Source of the DNA: Aralia elata
Taxonomy: Eukaryota; Streptophyta; Magnoliopsida; Apiales; Araliaceae
Length of the DNA: 64,000 bases
Reading direction: 5' to 3'
Assembly: GCA_034770075.1 (NCBI GenBank)
Contig: CM068384.1
Span: forward strand, 40,087,182 to 40,151,181
The position numbers were made by a program, and so were the translations under genes. Shown here piece after piece: positions 22,099-31,624 of the stretch; position 1 is the first letter of the stretch; each line of letters opens with the position of its first letter. The notes under the pieces were generated by a model that was not told where the DNA came from, did no database searches, and was given only the letters and a program-made list of their open reading frames with translations.

Positions 22099-23558
22099 CG
22101 ACAAAGGGGAACCCCTTATATCTTCCCGGGCGAGTCCTTGAGAGCCAAAAGAGGAAAAATGAAGAGATTTCTGAGGAAAGGGCCATAGAATTCTTGAAAA
22201 GGATGGATCACCCGGAAGCAAGGGGGATTCAGATTTTAAATGAGGAGTCAACCCTAACATCAGTCATGGACTTGGTGTTGTCATCCAATGAGCATTGTAA
22301 AACCCTGATGAATGTTCTGGAGGAGGCATACGTGCCCAAGGAAATTAGTGAAGAGGGTTTCGGCCAGCTGGTAGGCCACCTATTGGAGAACGATGTAATA
22401 TCCTTTACGGATGAAGACATACCCAAGGAGGGAAGGGGACACCGGAAACCACTCCATATTGCGGTAATCTCCTCGGGCTATATAATGAATGGGGTGCTGA
22501 TTGATGGAGGATCGGCATTGAATATCTGTCCCCTCAGTACCTTGCAGAAGATGAACATCAACCCCAAGCGCCTACGAACCAGTCATGTGGTGGTACGAGC
22601 TTTTGATGGTTCCCGGAGGGATACAATGGGAGAGATTGAATTACCGATGGAGATAGGACCCTGTACTTTTGATATATCTTTCCAGGTCCTAGATATTGCA
22701 GCCAGCTATAACATGTTATTGGGGAGGCCGTGGATACACATGGCCGGGGCAGTTCCCTCCACGCTCCACCAACAAATCAAGCTAATCATCGATGGGAATC
22801 TGGTAACAATCTCGGCCGAGTGTGATGGCCCTTCTCCTCCTAGGAGTGGCCTGCCAGTGATCAATGTGGATGAGTCGGCGGCACCTGCCAGCTTTCAAGC
22901 ACTGGAGATTAGCACTCCCCACTATAGATGCCTGGGAGCTCCAGCTGTGAAACCTAGGGTCTCTTCCGAACTTACCTTTGTGGCAAAGGAAATGATAAAA
23001 ATGAACTTCCAGCCTGGACAGGGGTTAGGAAGGAGCAGCCAGGGAATCACCGAGCCCATCCACCTACCACAGCAGATAGGCAAAGCAGGGTTGGGATACC
23101 ATGAGGGCGTAGCACGGAGACAACGTCGGGGTGCGGCTCCGATTCGACTAGCTGGCAGTCCAGTGACCAAAGTCGACAATGAACAGGGGATCAGCGAGCC
23201 TGTGATTGGGGCAGGGAATGAAGAGTTAACCCCCGCACGTAATGAGTCGGCCCGGAGGGAAAGTTTCCTGCAGGAGGTCGCAAAGGAGTTTGAAACCAAA
23301 TGCTACATCCCCGAACAATCAACAAGCAGTGGGGAGGGGACGAATAATATCGCACCACCCGAAGCCCAACAAGTTGTGCCTGTCATCGATTGGGCAAGGC
23401 TGATCATTCCTGAAGAGAATAGGAGGGAGGACTCAGACGACGTAGCTGTAATTATCGGGGAAGTGTCCGATGTAAAGCCCCCTTTCATCCAGCGCATTTC
23501 ATCTGACCTGACTGTCGACAACTGGACCATGAAACCAGTAGTATCCAAAAAAGGGTAA
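22095..23558 (+). CDS. pro: Aspartic protease with G-patch domain (Pro)
   Basis: An open frame of about 487 residues, really continuing upstream to the GGGGG run at 22060 (gag-pro continuity). The retroviral-type aspartic protease has its active site LIDGGSALN (D137-G138-G139-S140), the flap-side FDGS, and the C-terminal MLLGRPWIH block (about 207-215). It matures Gag and Pol. Residues about 295-340 form a G-patch (VAKEMIKMNFQPGQGLGRSSQG), a glycine-rich nucleic-acid-binding module also attached to protease in some retroviruses. The tail is acidic and unremarkable. The ORF stops at TAA 23556-23558, which overlaps the GT donor of the following intron. Splicing removes this stop and joins pro in frame to pol. 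There is no good ATG, as expected for a fusion product. Confidence 0.9.
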   Translation: MTTKGNPLYLPGRVLESQKRKNEEISEERAIEFLKRMDHPEARGIQILNEESTLTSVMDLVLSSNEHCKTLMNVLEEAYVPKEISEEGFGQLVGHLLENDVISFTDEDIPKEGRGHRKPLHIAVISSGYIMNGVLIDGGSALNICPLSTLQKMNINPKRLRTSHVVVRAFDGSRRDTMGEIELPMEIGPCTFDISFQVLDIAASYNMLLGRPWIHMAGAVPSTLHQQIKLIIDGNLVTISAECDGPSPPRSGLPVINVDESAAPASFQALEISTPHYRCLGAPAVKPRVSSELTFVAKEMIKMNFQPGQGLGRSSQGITEPIHLPQQIGKAGLGYHEGVARRQRRGAAPIRLAGSPVTKVDNEQGISEPVIGAGNEELTPARNESARRESFLQEVAKEFETKCYIPEQSTSSGEGTNNIAPPEAQQVVPVIDWARLIIPEENRREDSDDVAVIIGEVSDVKPPFIQRISSDLTVDNWTMKPVVSKKG

Positions 23559-23722
23559 AACCCGACGTCAGGGTGTTGGACCCTAGAGGATGGGGGAATG
23601 AAGAAGTTTTATTTTGTTGTTGTTTTATTTCTGCATAATTATGTCGTTTCTTCGTGTTATTTTGAAAATGCGATCGTCGTGAAAAATGATTTATATATGA
23701 TAAGTATTTTGTTTCATGTCAG
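23555..23722 (+). other. Spliceable intron between pro and pol (168 bp)
   Basis: The donor is AAAAAAGG|GTAAAACC at 23555 and the acceptor is TTTGTTTCATGTCAG|GTGTACC, ending 23722, with a T-rich tract and candidate branch region TATATATGATAAG. Removing it joins codons AAA-AAA-GG/G-TGT-ACC (Lys-Lys-Gly-Cys-Thr), keeping the frame. Element D keeps the acceptor block (TTTGTTTCATGCCAG|GTGTACC, ending 61785). A spliced intron here is known from Ogre elements. Confidence 0.82.
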
Positions 23723-26700
23723 GTGTACCAATTTGAGTAATCCTTGCCTAACAAATGGTCTTTCAAATTTGAATGATGATTATGATTTTGACATTGAGCT
23801 GGATTTCGATTTAATGGGCATTGAACAAGACGAGACAGATTACGACGATGCGCCTGACGAGATCAAAGGATGGGTCGAGGATAAACCCAAACCCAACTTG
23901 GACCAAACCGTCACCATTGATATCGGAACCCCTGACAAGCCAAAAGAACTCAAGATAGGGACAGACCTGACCCCCAGCCAAAAAGCCGAAGTGACTGAGT
24001 TGCTAAAACAATATGAGGATGTCTTTGCCTGGTCTCATGAGGATATGATCGGATTGTCCACCGACATTGTGGTACACCGATTACCCATCAAGGAGGGTTT
24101 CCGGCCTGTCAAACAAAAATTAAGAAAGTTGAAACAGGAGTGGAGCCTAAAAGTAAAGGAAGAGATCATCAAGCAGTTCAGGGCGGGAATCATTATGGTG
24201 TCCACTTACCCAGAATGGCTATCCAATGTAGTCCCAGTGGCTAAGCCTGGAGGAAAAGTAAGGGTATGTGTAGACTACAGAGATCTAAACAAGGCCAGTC
24301 TCAAGGATAACTTCCCGGTGCCTTTCATACACATCCTGGTAGATAACACAGCCCAGTACGAAATGTACTCTTTTGTGGATTGCTTCGCGGGATATCATCA
24401 GATAATGGTGGCAGAAGAAGATCGAGAAAAGACCGCATTCATCACCCCTTGGGGCACTTTCTGCTATAGGCGATTGGCTTTTGGCCTCACAAACGCGGGG
24501 GCTACTTATCAGAGAGCCATGATGGCCTTGTTCCACGATATGATGCACCAGGAGATAGAAGTTTACGTGGATGACATTATTGTGAAATCGAAGGTAGAAT
24601 CCGATCATATAACCCATCTCAAAAAGCTATTCGATCGGCTCAGAAAGTATAATTTGAAACTCAAACCAGCCAAGTGTGCGTTCGGAGTGCAGTCGGGTAA
24701 GCTCCTGGGATTCCTGGTGAGTGATCGGGGCATTGAGTTGGACCCAGCAAAGATTAAGGCCATTGTGGATATGCCGGCACCTCACACAAAAAAGGAGATA
24801 AGAGGATTCCTCGGGAGGATAAACTTTATCAGCCGTTTTATATCCCACTTGACGACTACATGTGAGCCGATTTTCAAATTGTTAAGAAAGGGTGCTTCCC
24901 AAGAATGGAATGAGAAATGTCAGAGGGCTTTTCAGATCATTAAGAAACAACTGACGGAGGCACCAGTGCTGGTACCCCCGAAGGATGGGATCCCTTTGTT
25001 TATGTATATATCCGTCAACGCCATCGCAATGGGATGTATGCTGGGACAAAAGAACGAGGCGGGTAAGGAGCAGGCCATCTATTACCTCAGCAAAAGATTT
25101 AGCCAATGTGAGCAGAATTACACTCCCATCGAGAAGACCTGTTGTGCTCTGGCCTGGGCTGCAGGGAGATTACAACACTACCTCCATGGGCATACAACGT
25201 ACTTGATATCAAGAATGGACCCCCTGAAATATATTTTTGAAAGGCCCATGCTGAATTGTCGATTGTCAAGATGGCAGTTAATCTTACAACAGTTTGACAT
25301 GGTGTACGTGACCCAAAAGGCCATGAAAGGGCAGGGAATTGCAGATCAGTTGGCAGAAACCCCGTCAGGAGGGATGGAGCCGTTAGAAACTCCTCTTCCG
25401 GGCGAGGATATATTTTGGGTATCGCACGAAAAATGTGATGACGAGGGACAATTCTGGAAGCTGTATTTTGATGGTGCCATGAATGCCGAGGGGGCAGGAG
25501 CCGGAGCGGTCCTAGTCTCTATCACCGGAGAACAATACCCCGTGGCCACTAAACTTCGTTTCAGCAATTCGAACAACACCGCTGAATACGAGGGGTGTAT
25601 CTTGGGACTCCGCTTGGCCCGTGACATGGGAGTGAAAAGACTAGCGGTGTTCGAGGATTCAGAATTGGTAATCAGACAGGCAATCGGGATATACAACACT
25701 AAGGAGCTTCGGTTACTTCCATACCATCGTTGTGTCACCCAGCTGATGCAAGAGTTCGAGGATATCGCCTTCCGCCATATTCCTCGGGGACGAAATGACT
25801 TTGCTGATGCATTGGCGACTCTGGCCTCCTTAATCCACGTGATCAAGAGTAGGGACAGTCCACAGATTGAGATCACCGTACAGAATGCCCCGGCATATGA
25901 GGAACATGTGGCAGTGTTATCAAACGAGGTGGTGTTGACGAGGCAGCCTTGGTATCACGACATAAGGGAATATCTGAGAGATAGGTCCATTCCCGACCGG
26001 GCAAATCGGACTGAGAGGATGAGAATTCAAAAGATGGCGATGAAGTTTTACCTAAGTGGGGATTCACTTTACAAAAGGGATGCCGGGTTGGGACTGTTGC
26101 AATGCGTAGATGAAACGCAATCCCAAAGGATTATGAATGAAATCCATGGCGGGGTGTGTGGGCCACACATGAGTGGACCGATGTTGGCCAAAAAGATCTT
26201 GAGGACAGGGCATTATTGGTTAACGCTGAAAGCCGATTGCGATGATCATGTCAAACGGTGTTATCAATGCCAGGCGCACGGTAATGTGATCCATACACCT
26301 CCCAATGAACTGCACTGTATGACCTCCCCGTGGCCATTTTCAATGTGGGGAATGGATGTAATCGGACCAATAGAGCCCAAAGCGAGCAACGGGCACCGAT
26401 TCATTTTCGTCATGATCGATTACTTCACCAAGTGGGTAGAGGAAGCTTCTTTCCCCAAAGTAACTCGGGAGGTCATCATCAACTTCATCAGGAATAATGT
26501 CATTTGCCGATATGGGCAACCTGAGGTTGTGCTCTCCGACAACGCCAAGAATTTAAACAACGCCCTCATGAAGGAATTGTGTGACCAGTTCAAGATCAAG
26601 CACCTCAATTCCGTCATTTACCGTCCTAAGATGAATGGGGCAGTGGAGGCTGCAAATAAGAACATCAAGAAGATCATGGCAAAAATGTCTGCTAATCATC

Positions 26701-27197
26701 GGGGATGGCCGGATCTGTTACCCCTCACCCTGCTGGCATACCGAACATCAACGCGTACTTCTACAGGGGCAACCCCTTACGCTTTGGTGTATGGAATGGA
26801 GGATGTTCTACCAGTTGAGGTTGAGATGGCATCCCTCAGAATAGTGATCGACGCTCAGATAGGCGAGGAGGATTGGATGCAAAGTCGATACGACCAATTG
26901 GCCCTAATTGATGAGAGAAGGGTGGCTGCGGTTTGGCACGGTCAGTTATATCAACAAAGGATCTCTCGATCATATGACAAAAGGATAAGACCTCGGAAGT
27001 TCAAAGAAAATGATTTGGTGTTGAAAAGAGTCATGCCTTGTCAAGACGAAGCCAAAGGAAAGTTCGCCCCAAACTGGGAGGGGTCGTTTGTGATTAAGAA
27101 AGTGTTATCCGGAGGTGCCCTCATATTGCAAGAAATGGATGGTGAGGTATTTCCACAACCCCTCAATTCTGACTCGGTGAAGCGTTTCTACGCTTGA
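23598..27197 (+). CDS. pol: Pol: reverse transcriptase, dual RNase H, integrase
   Basis: 1199-residue open frame; the real coding part probably begins at the acceptor (23723, residue about 43), since residues 1-42 are intron. RT is at about 165-400, with catalytic D261 (VDCFAG) and YVDD at 323-326. The first RNase H (about 465-580) has N474 where a catalytic Asp is expected, and keeps E512 and D541, so it may be degenerate. The second, archaeal-type RNase H (about 620-745) has D625, E663/E665, D687 and D737. Integrase has zinc-finger H850, H857, C888 and C891, and the DDE triad D920, D981 and E1017. The C-terminal domain is SH3-like (FKENDLVLKRV...NWEGSFVIKKV). There is no chromodomain, as in the Tat lineage. 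The product copies element RNA to DNA and inserts it. The frame is uninterrupted, so this copy could encode active enzyme. Confidence 0.94.
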   Translation: MKKFYFVVVLFLHNYVVSSCYFENAIVVKNDLYMISILFHVRCTNLSNPCLTNGLSNLNDDYDFDIELDFDLMGIEQDETDYDDAPDEIKGWVEDKPKPNLDQTVTIDIGTPDKPKELKIGTDLTPSQKAEVTELLKQYEDVFAWSHEDMIGLSTDIVVHRLPIKEGFRPVKQKLRKLKQEWSLKVKEEIIKQFRAGIIMVSTYPEWLSNVVPVAKPGGKVRVCVDYRDLNKASLKDNFPVPFIHILVDNTAQYEMYSFVDCFAGYHQIMVAEEDREKTAFITPWGTFCYRRLAFGLTNAGATYQRAMMALFHDMMHQEIEVYVDDIIVKSKVESDHITHLKKLFDRLRKYNLKLKPAKCAFGVQSGKLLGFLVSDRGIELDPAKIKAIVDMPAPHTKKEIRGFLGRINFISRFISHLTTTCEPIFKLLRKGASQEWNEKCQRAFQIIKKQLTEAPVLVPPKDGIPLFMYISVNAIAMGCMLGQKNEAGKEQAIYYLSKRFSQCEQNYTPIEKTCCALAWAAGRLQHYLHGHTTYLISRMDPLKYIFERPMLNCRLSRWQLILQQFDMVYVTQKAMKGQGIADQLAETPSGGMEPLETPLPGEDIFWVSHEKCDDEGQFWKLYFDGAMNAEGAGAGAVLVSITGEQYPVATKLRFSNSNNTAEYEGCILGLRLARDMGVKRLAVFEDSELVIRQAIGIYNTKELRLLPYHRCVTQLMQEFEDIAFRHIPRGRNDFADALATLASLIHVIKSRDSPQIEITVQNAPAYEEHVAVLSNEVVLTRQPWYHDIREYLRDRSIPDRANRTERMRIQKMAMKFYLSGDSLYKRDAGLGLLQCVDETQSQRIMNEIHGGVCGPHMSGPMLAKKILRTGHYWLTLKADCDDHVKRCYQCQAHGNVIHTPPNELHCMTSPWPFSMWGMDVIGPIEPKASNGHRFIFVMIDYFTKWVEEASFPKVTREVIINFIRNNVICRYGQPEVVLSDNAKNLNNALMKELCDQFKIKHLNSVIYRPKMNGAVEAANKNIKKIMAKMSANHRGWPDLLPLTLLAYRTSTRTSTGATPYALVYGMEDVLPVEVEMASLRIVIDAQIGEEDWMQSRYDQLALIDERRVAAVWHGQLYQQRISRSYDKRIRPRKFKENDLVLKRVMPCQDEAKGKFAPNWEGSFVIKKVLSGGALILQEMDGEVFPQPLNSDSVKRFYA

Positions 27198-27705
27198 ATC
27201 ATCAGGTCCTTTTTTCTTGAGAGCGAACTACGTAGGACCTGATCTCCCAACTTGTGGGGGTACGTAGGCAGCCATCATGGCGCGGTCCGATCCCTTAAAA
27301 AATAATCATTTCCCTAACCAAAACCAATTTTTGATAACCAGATAAAACCTTCCTACACCCTCAAAAACCTTCCCAAAACCAGCTGCCTAACCAGCTTCAT
27401 CCCAGGGGACATAACCCTGATCCAACCAAACAGTTATCCAAAAATCTGAGATTCAATCCGATGAAATCAAAAGGCGTGCGGCAATATCTGTCAAATCTCC
27501 ATCAAGACTTGAGAAGAGAAAGAAAGCGAAATGTCAAAATCAGGGTCAGCTGGATAAAATGGGGATCCAATGAAAGGCAACGATACGACAAAGGGGGAAA
27601 ATGACTAAATTTAAATGCATGTCTATATATATAAGTCATTTTATTACAAGATTGCTTTTCGATAACTGATGGAACTAACATAGTCTATGCAGGAAATAAA
27701 ATAAT
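27198..27705 (+). other. Conserved non-coding segment after pol (F)
   Basis: Holds GAACTACGTAGGACCTGATC and GGGGGTACGTAGGCAGCC (about 27226-27275), short ACGTAG repeats that I associate with the post-integrase region of plant Tat/Ogre elements and that recur in D near 62695-62755. C-rich sequence follows (CCAAAACC repeats). No ORF of note. Confidence 0.65.
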
Positions 27706-27999
27706 CTACAAATCTGAAACTAGCTGAAGCAGGATGGTCAAGGTGGTGGATAAATCTGAAGCATCAGCATCTCCCGCAATCTGCTGCCCCATCATATCAA
27801 TACGATCCAGTAAAGCAGTGGCTCGGCTGACCGTCCCAAAATGAGCATCTACAACTGCCCCGGTCTGAAGTACAATGGCCTCTCTGTCAGCAATGGCAGC
27901 GTCTCTAGCCCGAATGACATCATCTCTCTCGACAAAAGCGGCATCCCTCTCGGCTTCAGCAGTAATCAGGGCCAGGCGGAGTCGGGTATTCTCAGTAAC
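27706..27999 (-). pseudogene. C-terminal helical tail of the antisense ORF, shifted frame
   Basis: On the minus strand, a frame different from the preceding 434-residue ORF stays open from about 27999 to TAG at 27706. It is rich in Ala, Arg, Asp and Glu with repeated RD/ERD motifs (LALITAEAERDAAF, ARDAAIADREA), a pattern suggesting an alpha-helical tail. Element D keeps the same block (APSRVAEDGRIRLALIT near 63370-63310). It is probably the true C-terminus of the antisense protein, separated by a frameshift or an intron that I cannot place. Confidence 0.55.
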
Positions 28000-29270
28000 C
28001 CGACTCGGGGCAGAATCGGTGAGACGGGGTGGTCTGTGGTATCCTTTGAGGAAATCACTCCAGAGTCATCAAAGGCCCCAATCTGACTCAAACCAACCGA
28101 ATCCAAGTCTCCGCGCAGCCACTGCACGTAAGCAAATGTCTGGATGTGACAGCTCTCACTATATTCGGCGGAGATCCTGCGAGGCCAAAGCTCGTATACC
28201 CGCAGTAGATCCCTCTCTGTTCGGGATGATATAAGGAATCGATAGGCGGATGCACCCGCGAATGGGTGTAAATCCTGTGTTTGATCAAACTGCCCCATAA
28301 CCGCCAGGGGATGATAAGTCGTCATACCCCGCAAGCCGACAATAGGGATGAAATCCAGGGTGGGCACGTGAGTCAAGAAGCTCATAAAGGAGCAATAGCC
28401 CGAGTAGACCAATAGATGAAAAGGATCCTCAATGACAGACAAAAATGATGTCCAGGAGGCCACATCAGTACAGCTCATGGGACGAAACGAAAATTGCGTG
28501 GTTATGTCATGGCTGAAGCAAAACCCTTGGCGATGGAAATGGCCGATGGGACTAAGATGACTCATGAACCAAATATACAATAAGGTCGAACTCCCTCTGA
28601 AGGCCCTGCCTCGGAAGGATTGACAGTATGAAGCTGACATATAGGTATCCGCCAATATCATGGGAAGGATGGTGTAATCCTCCTGAAGGGCTCGAACAGC
28701 CGCGACAACTCGCATGTCCAACTGATCAGGTCCTGCCGGCAAGTACAAAACTGAGACGACACAGGCCATCAGAATGTCTACTCGTGAAGCGCCCCAGCGC
28801 TCCTCGAATACAGAAAAATCGCCGAGGGAAAGACAAAAACTGTCAGGTGAACCAAATCGGTCAATCAAGAACTGAAGGGGAACCATATGGTCTGATGTGA
28901 TCACCGGTAACAAGACAGCCCTCCGCAAACCGGTAAAGGTCAAGAACTGACGGCGCATGGAACCAGCCGTGACCCTGGCACAAGGTCTATCCAAAGGTAA
29001 GCCGGTGAGGCGAGCATACTCCTCCAGGGTGGGGGTCAGCTCTACTGTCCCTAGCCTAAACACCTGACGGGCAGGGGCCCAATAGCTCAGAATACCATCC
29101 ACAAAGCCCGCTGGCACCTGAAAGGTTAATAAGGACAAAGAATGGCCCAAAAGACCATCTGCGATAACCCTGTCTGCCGGTAATAAACTGTCAAACCAGC
29201 GGAGGAGACTGCCAACCAACCCTGTGGGAGGAATGGAATCCAAACGTACCACGGCATCTGAGGATGACAT
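27966..29270 (-). CDS. Antisense ORF 2: plant mobile domain-like (DUF7745-type) protein
   Basis: 434 residues, opposite in direction to gag-pol. The sequence pattern (LLRWFDSLLP near 21-30, a hydrophobic block ending VPAGFVDGI near 53-61, VELTPTLEEYARLTGLPL near 76-93, LLRVYELWPRRIS near 375) resembles the DUF7745/plant mobile domain proteins common in plant repeats. PMD relatives include transposon-derived proteins and domesticated silencing factors such as MAIN and MAIL1; no enzyme activity is established. The ATG at 29270 follows directly after a good 3' splice site (TTTTTCACAG), so it may be an exon of the larger antisense unit beginning at 31470; no donor was assigned. It is truncated by a frame change near 27990. 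A remnant of the same region survives in D at 63406-63550. Confidence 0.72.
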   Translation of the reverse strand: MSSSDAVVRLDSIPPTGLVGSLLRWFDSLLPADRVIADGLLGHSLSLLTFQVPAGFVDGILSYWAPARQVFRLGTVELTPTLEEYARLTGLPLDRPCARVTAGSMRRQFLTFTGLRRAVLLPVITSDHMVPLQFLIDRFGSPDSFCLSLGDFSVFEERWGASRVDILMACVVSVLYLPAGPDQLDMRVVAAVRALQEDYTILPMILADTYMSASYCQSFRGRAFRGSSTLLYIWFMSHLSPIGHFHRQGFCFSHDITTQFSFRPMSCTDVASWTSFLSVIEDPFHLLVYSGYCSFMSFLTHVPTLDFIPIVGLRGMTTYHPLAVMGQFDQTQDLHPFAGASAYRFLISSRTERDLLRVYELWPRRISAEYSESCHIQTFAYVQWLRGDLDSVGLSQIGAFDDSGVISSKDTTDHPVSPILPRVGLLRIPDSAWP

Positions 29271-29490
29271 CTGTGAAAAATAGTATCAAAAAGACTGTAC
29301 AGGGGTCATTCTCTATCCATGAATAAAAAAGGGCGTGCATCATACATTAAAAAAATATATAAAACCAGTGAATTCCATAAAGATAAAAAAGGGAAATGTG
29401 CATAATAGATAAATGAGTTCAGTACATAATGCATAAAATGGAAAAGAAGTCTAAACACGTGCAGGTAGAAAAGCCCTATCCTATCCTGAT

Positions 29491-31470
29491 CTAAATAAAG
29501 TCAATCTCATCGATGAAACCGGGATCCTCGAACTGATCCCCCCGGGTCGTCGAAGTCGGAGGACCGAAATTCATGTCAGGGATGTATGGCCGAGCGGTGG
29601 CATCAGATGAGCTCGGGCCTACATCATAGCCCGCACCGTCAGGATCATAGGCGTAAGCCTCCTCCGGGGTCCGGCCTAACACCCGAAGAAATACCGACAA
29701 CTGCTCCACCTGGCGGGTCAAAGTGTCTATCTGCTCAGTGTGGGTGGGACTCCGAACGCAGGCTGCCCAGTCAGTCATCATCACCGAGCCGGGGACCATG
29801 TCCCCGAGGAAGAAGGTAGCCCGTGTCTGGGGACCGATGGTACGAGGTACCCACCAAGTCCTGAAAGCCTCGCTCGTACTGGGGCCTATGGAAAGCATCC
29901 GACCGTCCTCCCCGGCAAGCATGATCTCCGAGGGCTGAGAATCCAGCGGCCAGAAAGTAGTGAAAGAAAGGGAGTGCGGGATGCGGAATCTCTCCAGCGA
30001 CGCATCTGCACGCGCGCTCTCCCAGATACATCACCCAGCCTCCAACACTCTGCAAAGTGAGGCGACGGGTGGAAAGCTCGAACTCCGGGCCAGAAGGATG
30101 CCCGTCAGCAAACCCCACAGTCAGATGCTCGGAGAGGTAGGGAACCCAGACGACATTGGCAGCCGTGATCAACTCCAGCTGAATACGACAATGTGCAAAG
30201 CTGCCCGACACGGGGATCTCCTCCAGAGTGCTGTGGTGCCATCGCCGACCCCGGGGATAAGTGTCCAGGCCCAGAGTAGTGATAGGCCTCAGACATGGAA
30301 GACGCTCGTAAGCCCAGAACTGCGAACAGAAACAGTGGAAAGCATGAAATAACCGACAAATGCAGAAAAGAAAAATGAAATAAAGGGAAGTGCAGTAAGT
30401 AAAGAGGGGAAAGGAAGGACTCACCAGCAGAAAGTGGTAGAATCCGAGCCATGCATCTGTCTGTCCCTCCGAGCACAGACGCAGACCGTGGAGGAAATAA
30501 GCAAAGGTGAATGAACCCCAATCGTAGTCACCGATCCGGTCTATGTCTCTAACAGCCCCTACGACGCTAAAGTGGATGGTAGAGGAGTTGTTCCCTAGGA
30601 AACAACCCCTCATGATGGTCAAAAACAAGCGTCGTAGCAGGATGTCACGAGTGCCTTGATCCGCTGGAATAGGCTGTGCGTATAAACCCCCAACAGCATC
30701 GACGGCCAAGGCACCGGACCGAATACTACGGGCCTTAAAGACCCGATCATCAGCAGCGAAGCCCAGCAAGGCTCGAACCTCCACTGGAGTGATATCAAGA
30801 TCCAGGGGGACGCGGGACCCGGTGAACTCTATGCCCGTAATGTACCTCCAGTCCCAGGGGGTCAGCACGATCTCGCAGTCGAGGAGATGAAGAGACTGCG
30901 TATGGTGGAACCATCGCTCGGATAAAGCCCTCATGTAACCCCAGGGGCACTGACGGGGGATGATAGTGAAGAAATGTCGAAAGCCCCAAGAGTCCACCAT
31001 CTCCCGGTAATCACTATGCAGGGTCGCATAGAGAGAGTAAATGTTGAACCAATTACCCCTCGGCTGGGTAAAATCGGGCACCTGTGAAAATCACCAATGG
31101 GTCAATCCAGATAGAACGGGAAATTGAGAAATCTAGAACAAATGAAGAGCCGAATCAAATATACCTCATTAGCAACCAGAGATGCCGAGGGGTGACGACT
31201 GAGATCCCGACCCAATAGATCGGGTATCTGGACAAAAGCGCCAGATAAGGCGCGATGAGAAGGGGGAGCTGATGTGCTGGAAGACGGCTCCTCCACCACA
31301 ACCTCCGGAGGAACAACCTCCTCAACGTCCGGGTGATCAGGACGGATGACAGCCTCCGCCAAGCGACGAGCCTGACGGGTACGAGGAGGAATAGGGGCAG
31401 GTGCAGCCCTACGACGGCGAACACCCGAAGTCCGAGAGGCGGAAGAGCTACTGGGCGCATCACGATCCAT
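29491..31470 (-). CDS. Antisense gene 1: plant mobile domain (PMD) protein, multi-exon
   Basis: A spliced gene on the strand opposite gag-pol. Exon A, 31470-31165 (102 codons), starts MDRDAPSS and is Ser/Arg/Pro-rich and low in complexity. Intron 31164-31082. Exon B, 31081-30425 (219 codons), has the PMD core: YREMVDSWGFRHFF, SERWFHHTQSLHLL, EIVLTPWDWRYITGI. Intron 30424-30320. Exon C, from 30319, starts FWAYERLPCL, the usual second PMD block, with DGHPSGPEF later. Both introns have GT-AG ends and lie between codons. The product of about 590 residues would end ...FIDEIDFI at 29491, but a one-base frameshift near 30020 in exon C splits it (the uncorrected frame ends at 29771). A further 5'UTR intron and a promoter lie upstream. 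Antisense extra ORFs are known in Tat elements (for example gene 23 of maize Grande). Role unknown. Confidence 0.78.
30320..30424 (-). other. Intron in antisense PMD gene (105 bp)
   Basis: On the minus strand the donor is CTGCTG|GTGAGTCC and the acceptor CTGTTCGCAG|TTCTGGGC, with a strongly T/C-rich body. The 105 bp contain no stop in frame and would add 35 Phe/Cys/Leu-rich residues that break the PMD fold, so they are better read as intron. Confidence 0.85.
31082..31164 (-). other. Intron in antisense PMD gene (83 bp)
   Basis: On the minus strand the donor is AATGAG|GTATATTTG and the acceptor GATTTTCACAG|GTGCCC. Reading through would hit a stop (YLD-stop). Removal joins VANE to VPDFTQ with intact codons. 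Confidence 0.85.
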
Positions 31471-31472
31471 AG

Positions 31473-31582
31473 CTGGAATAGAACGGGCGAGAAAGAAGGT
31501 AAGTTCCCTTTTAAAATTGTGTAATGAATATTCTAAATTTCTATCCTCATCATATAATTAATGCAACATGATGCACGGTTAT

Positions 31583-31624
<42 letters not shown>

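Noticed and set aside
24285..26067. Minus-strand ORFs of 64-176 residues under F pol
   Set aside because: Shadows of the 1199-codon pol frame, without recognisable domains.
29930..30030. A third coding intron in exon C of the antisense gene to explain the frame change
   Set aside because: No acceptable GT donor was found before the TTCTCAG acceptor-like site; continuous sensible residues in the second frame back to about 30020 fit a one-base indel better.
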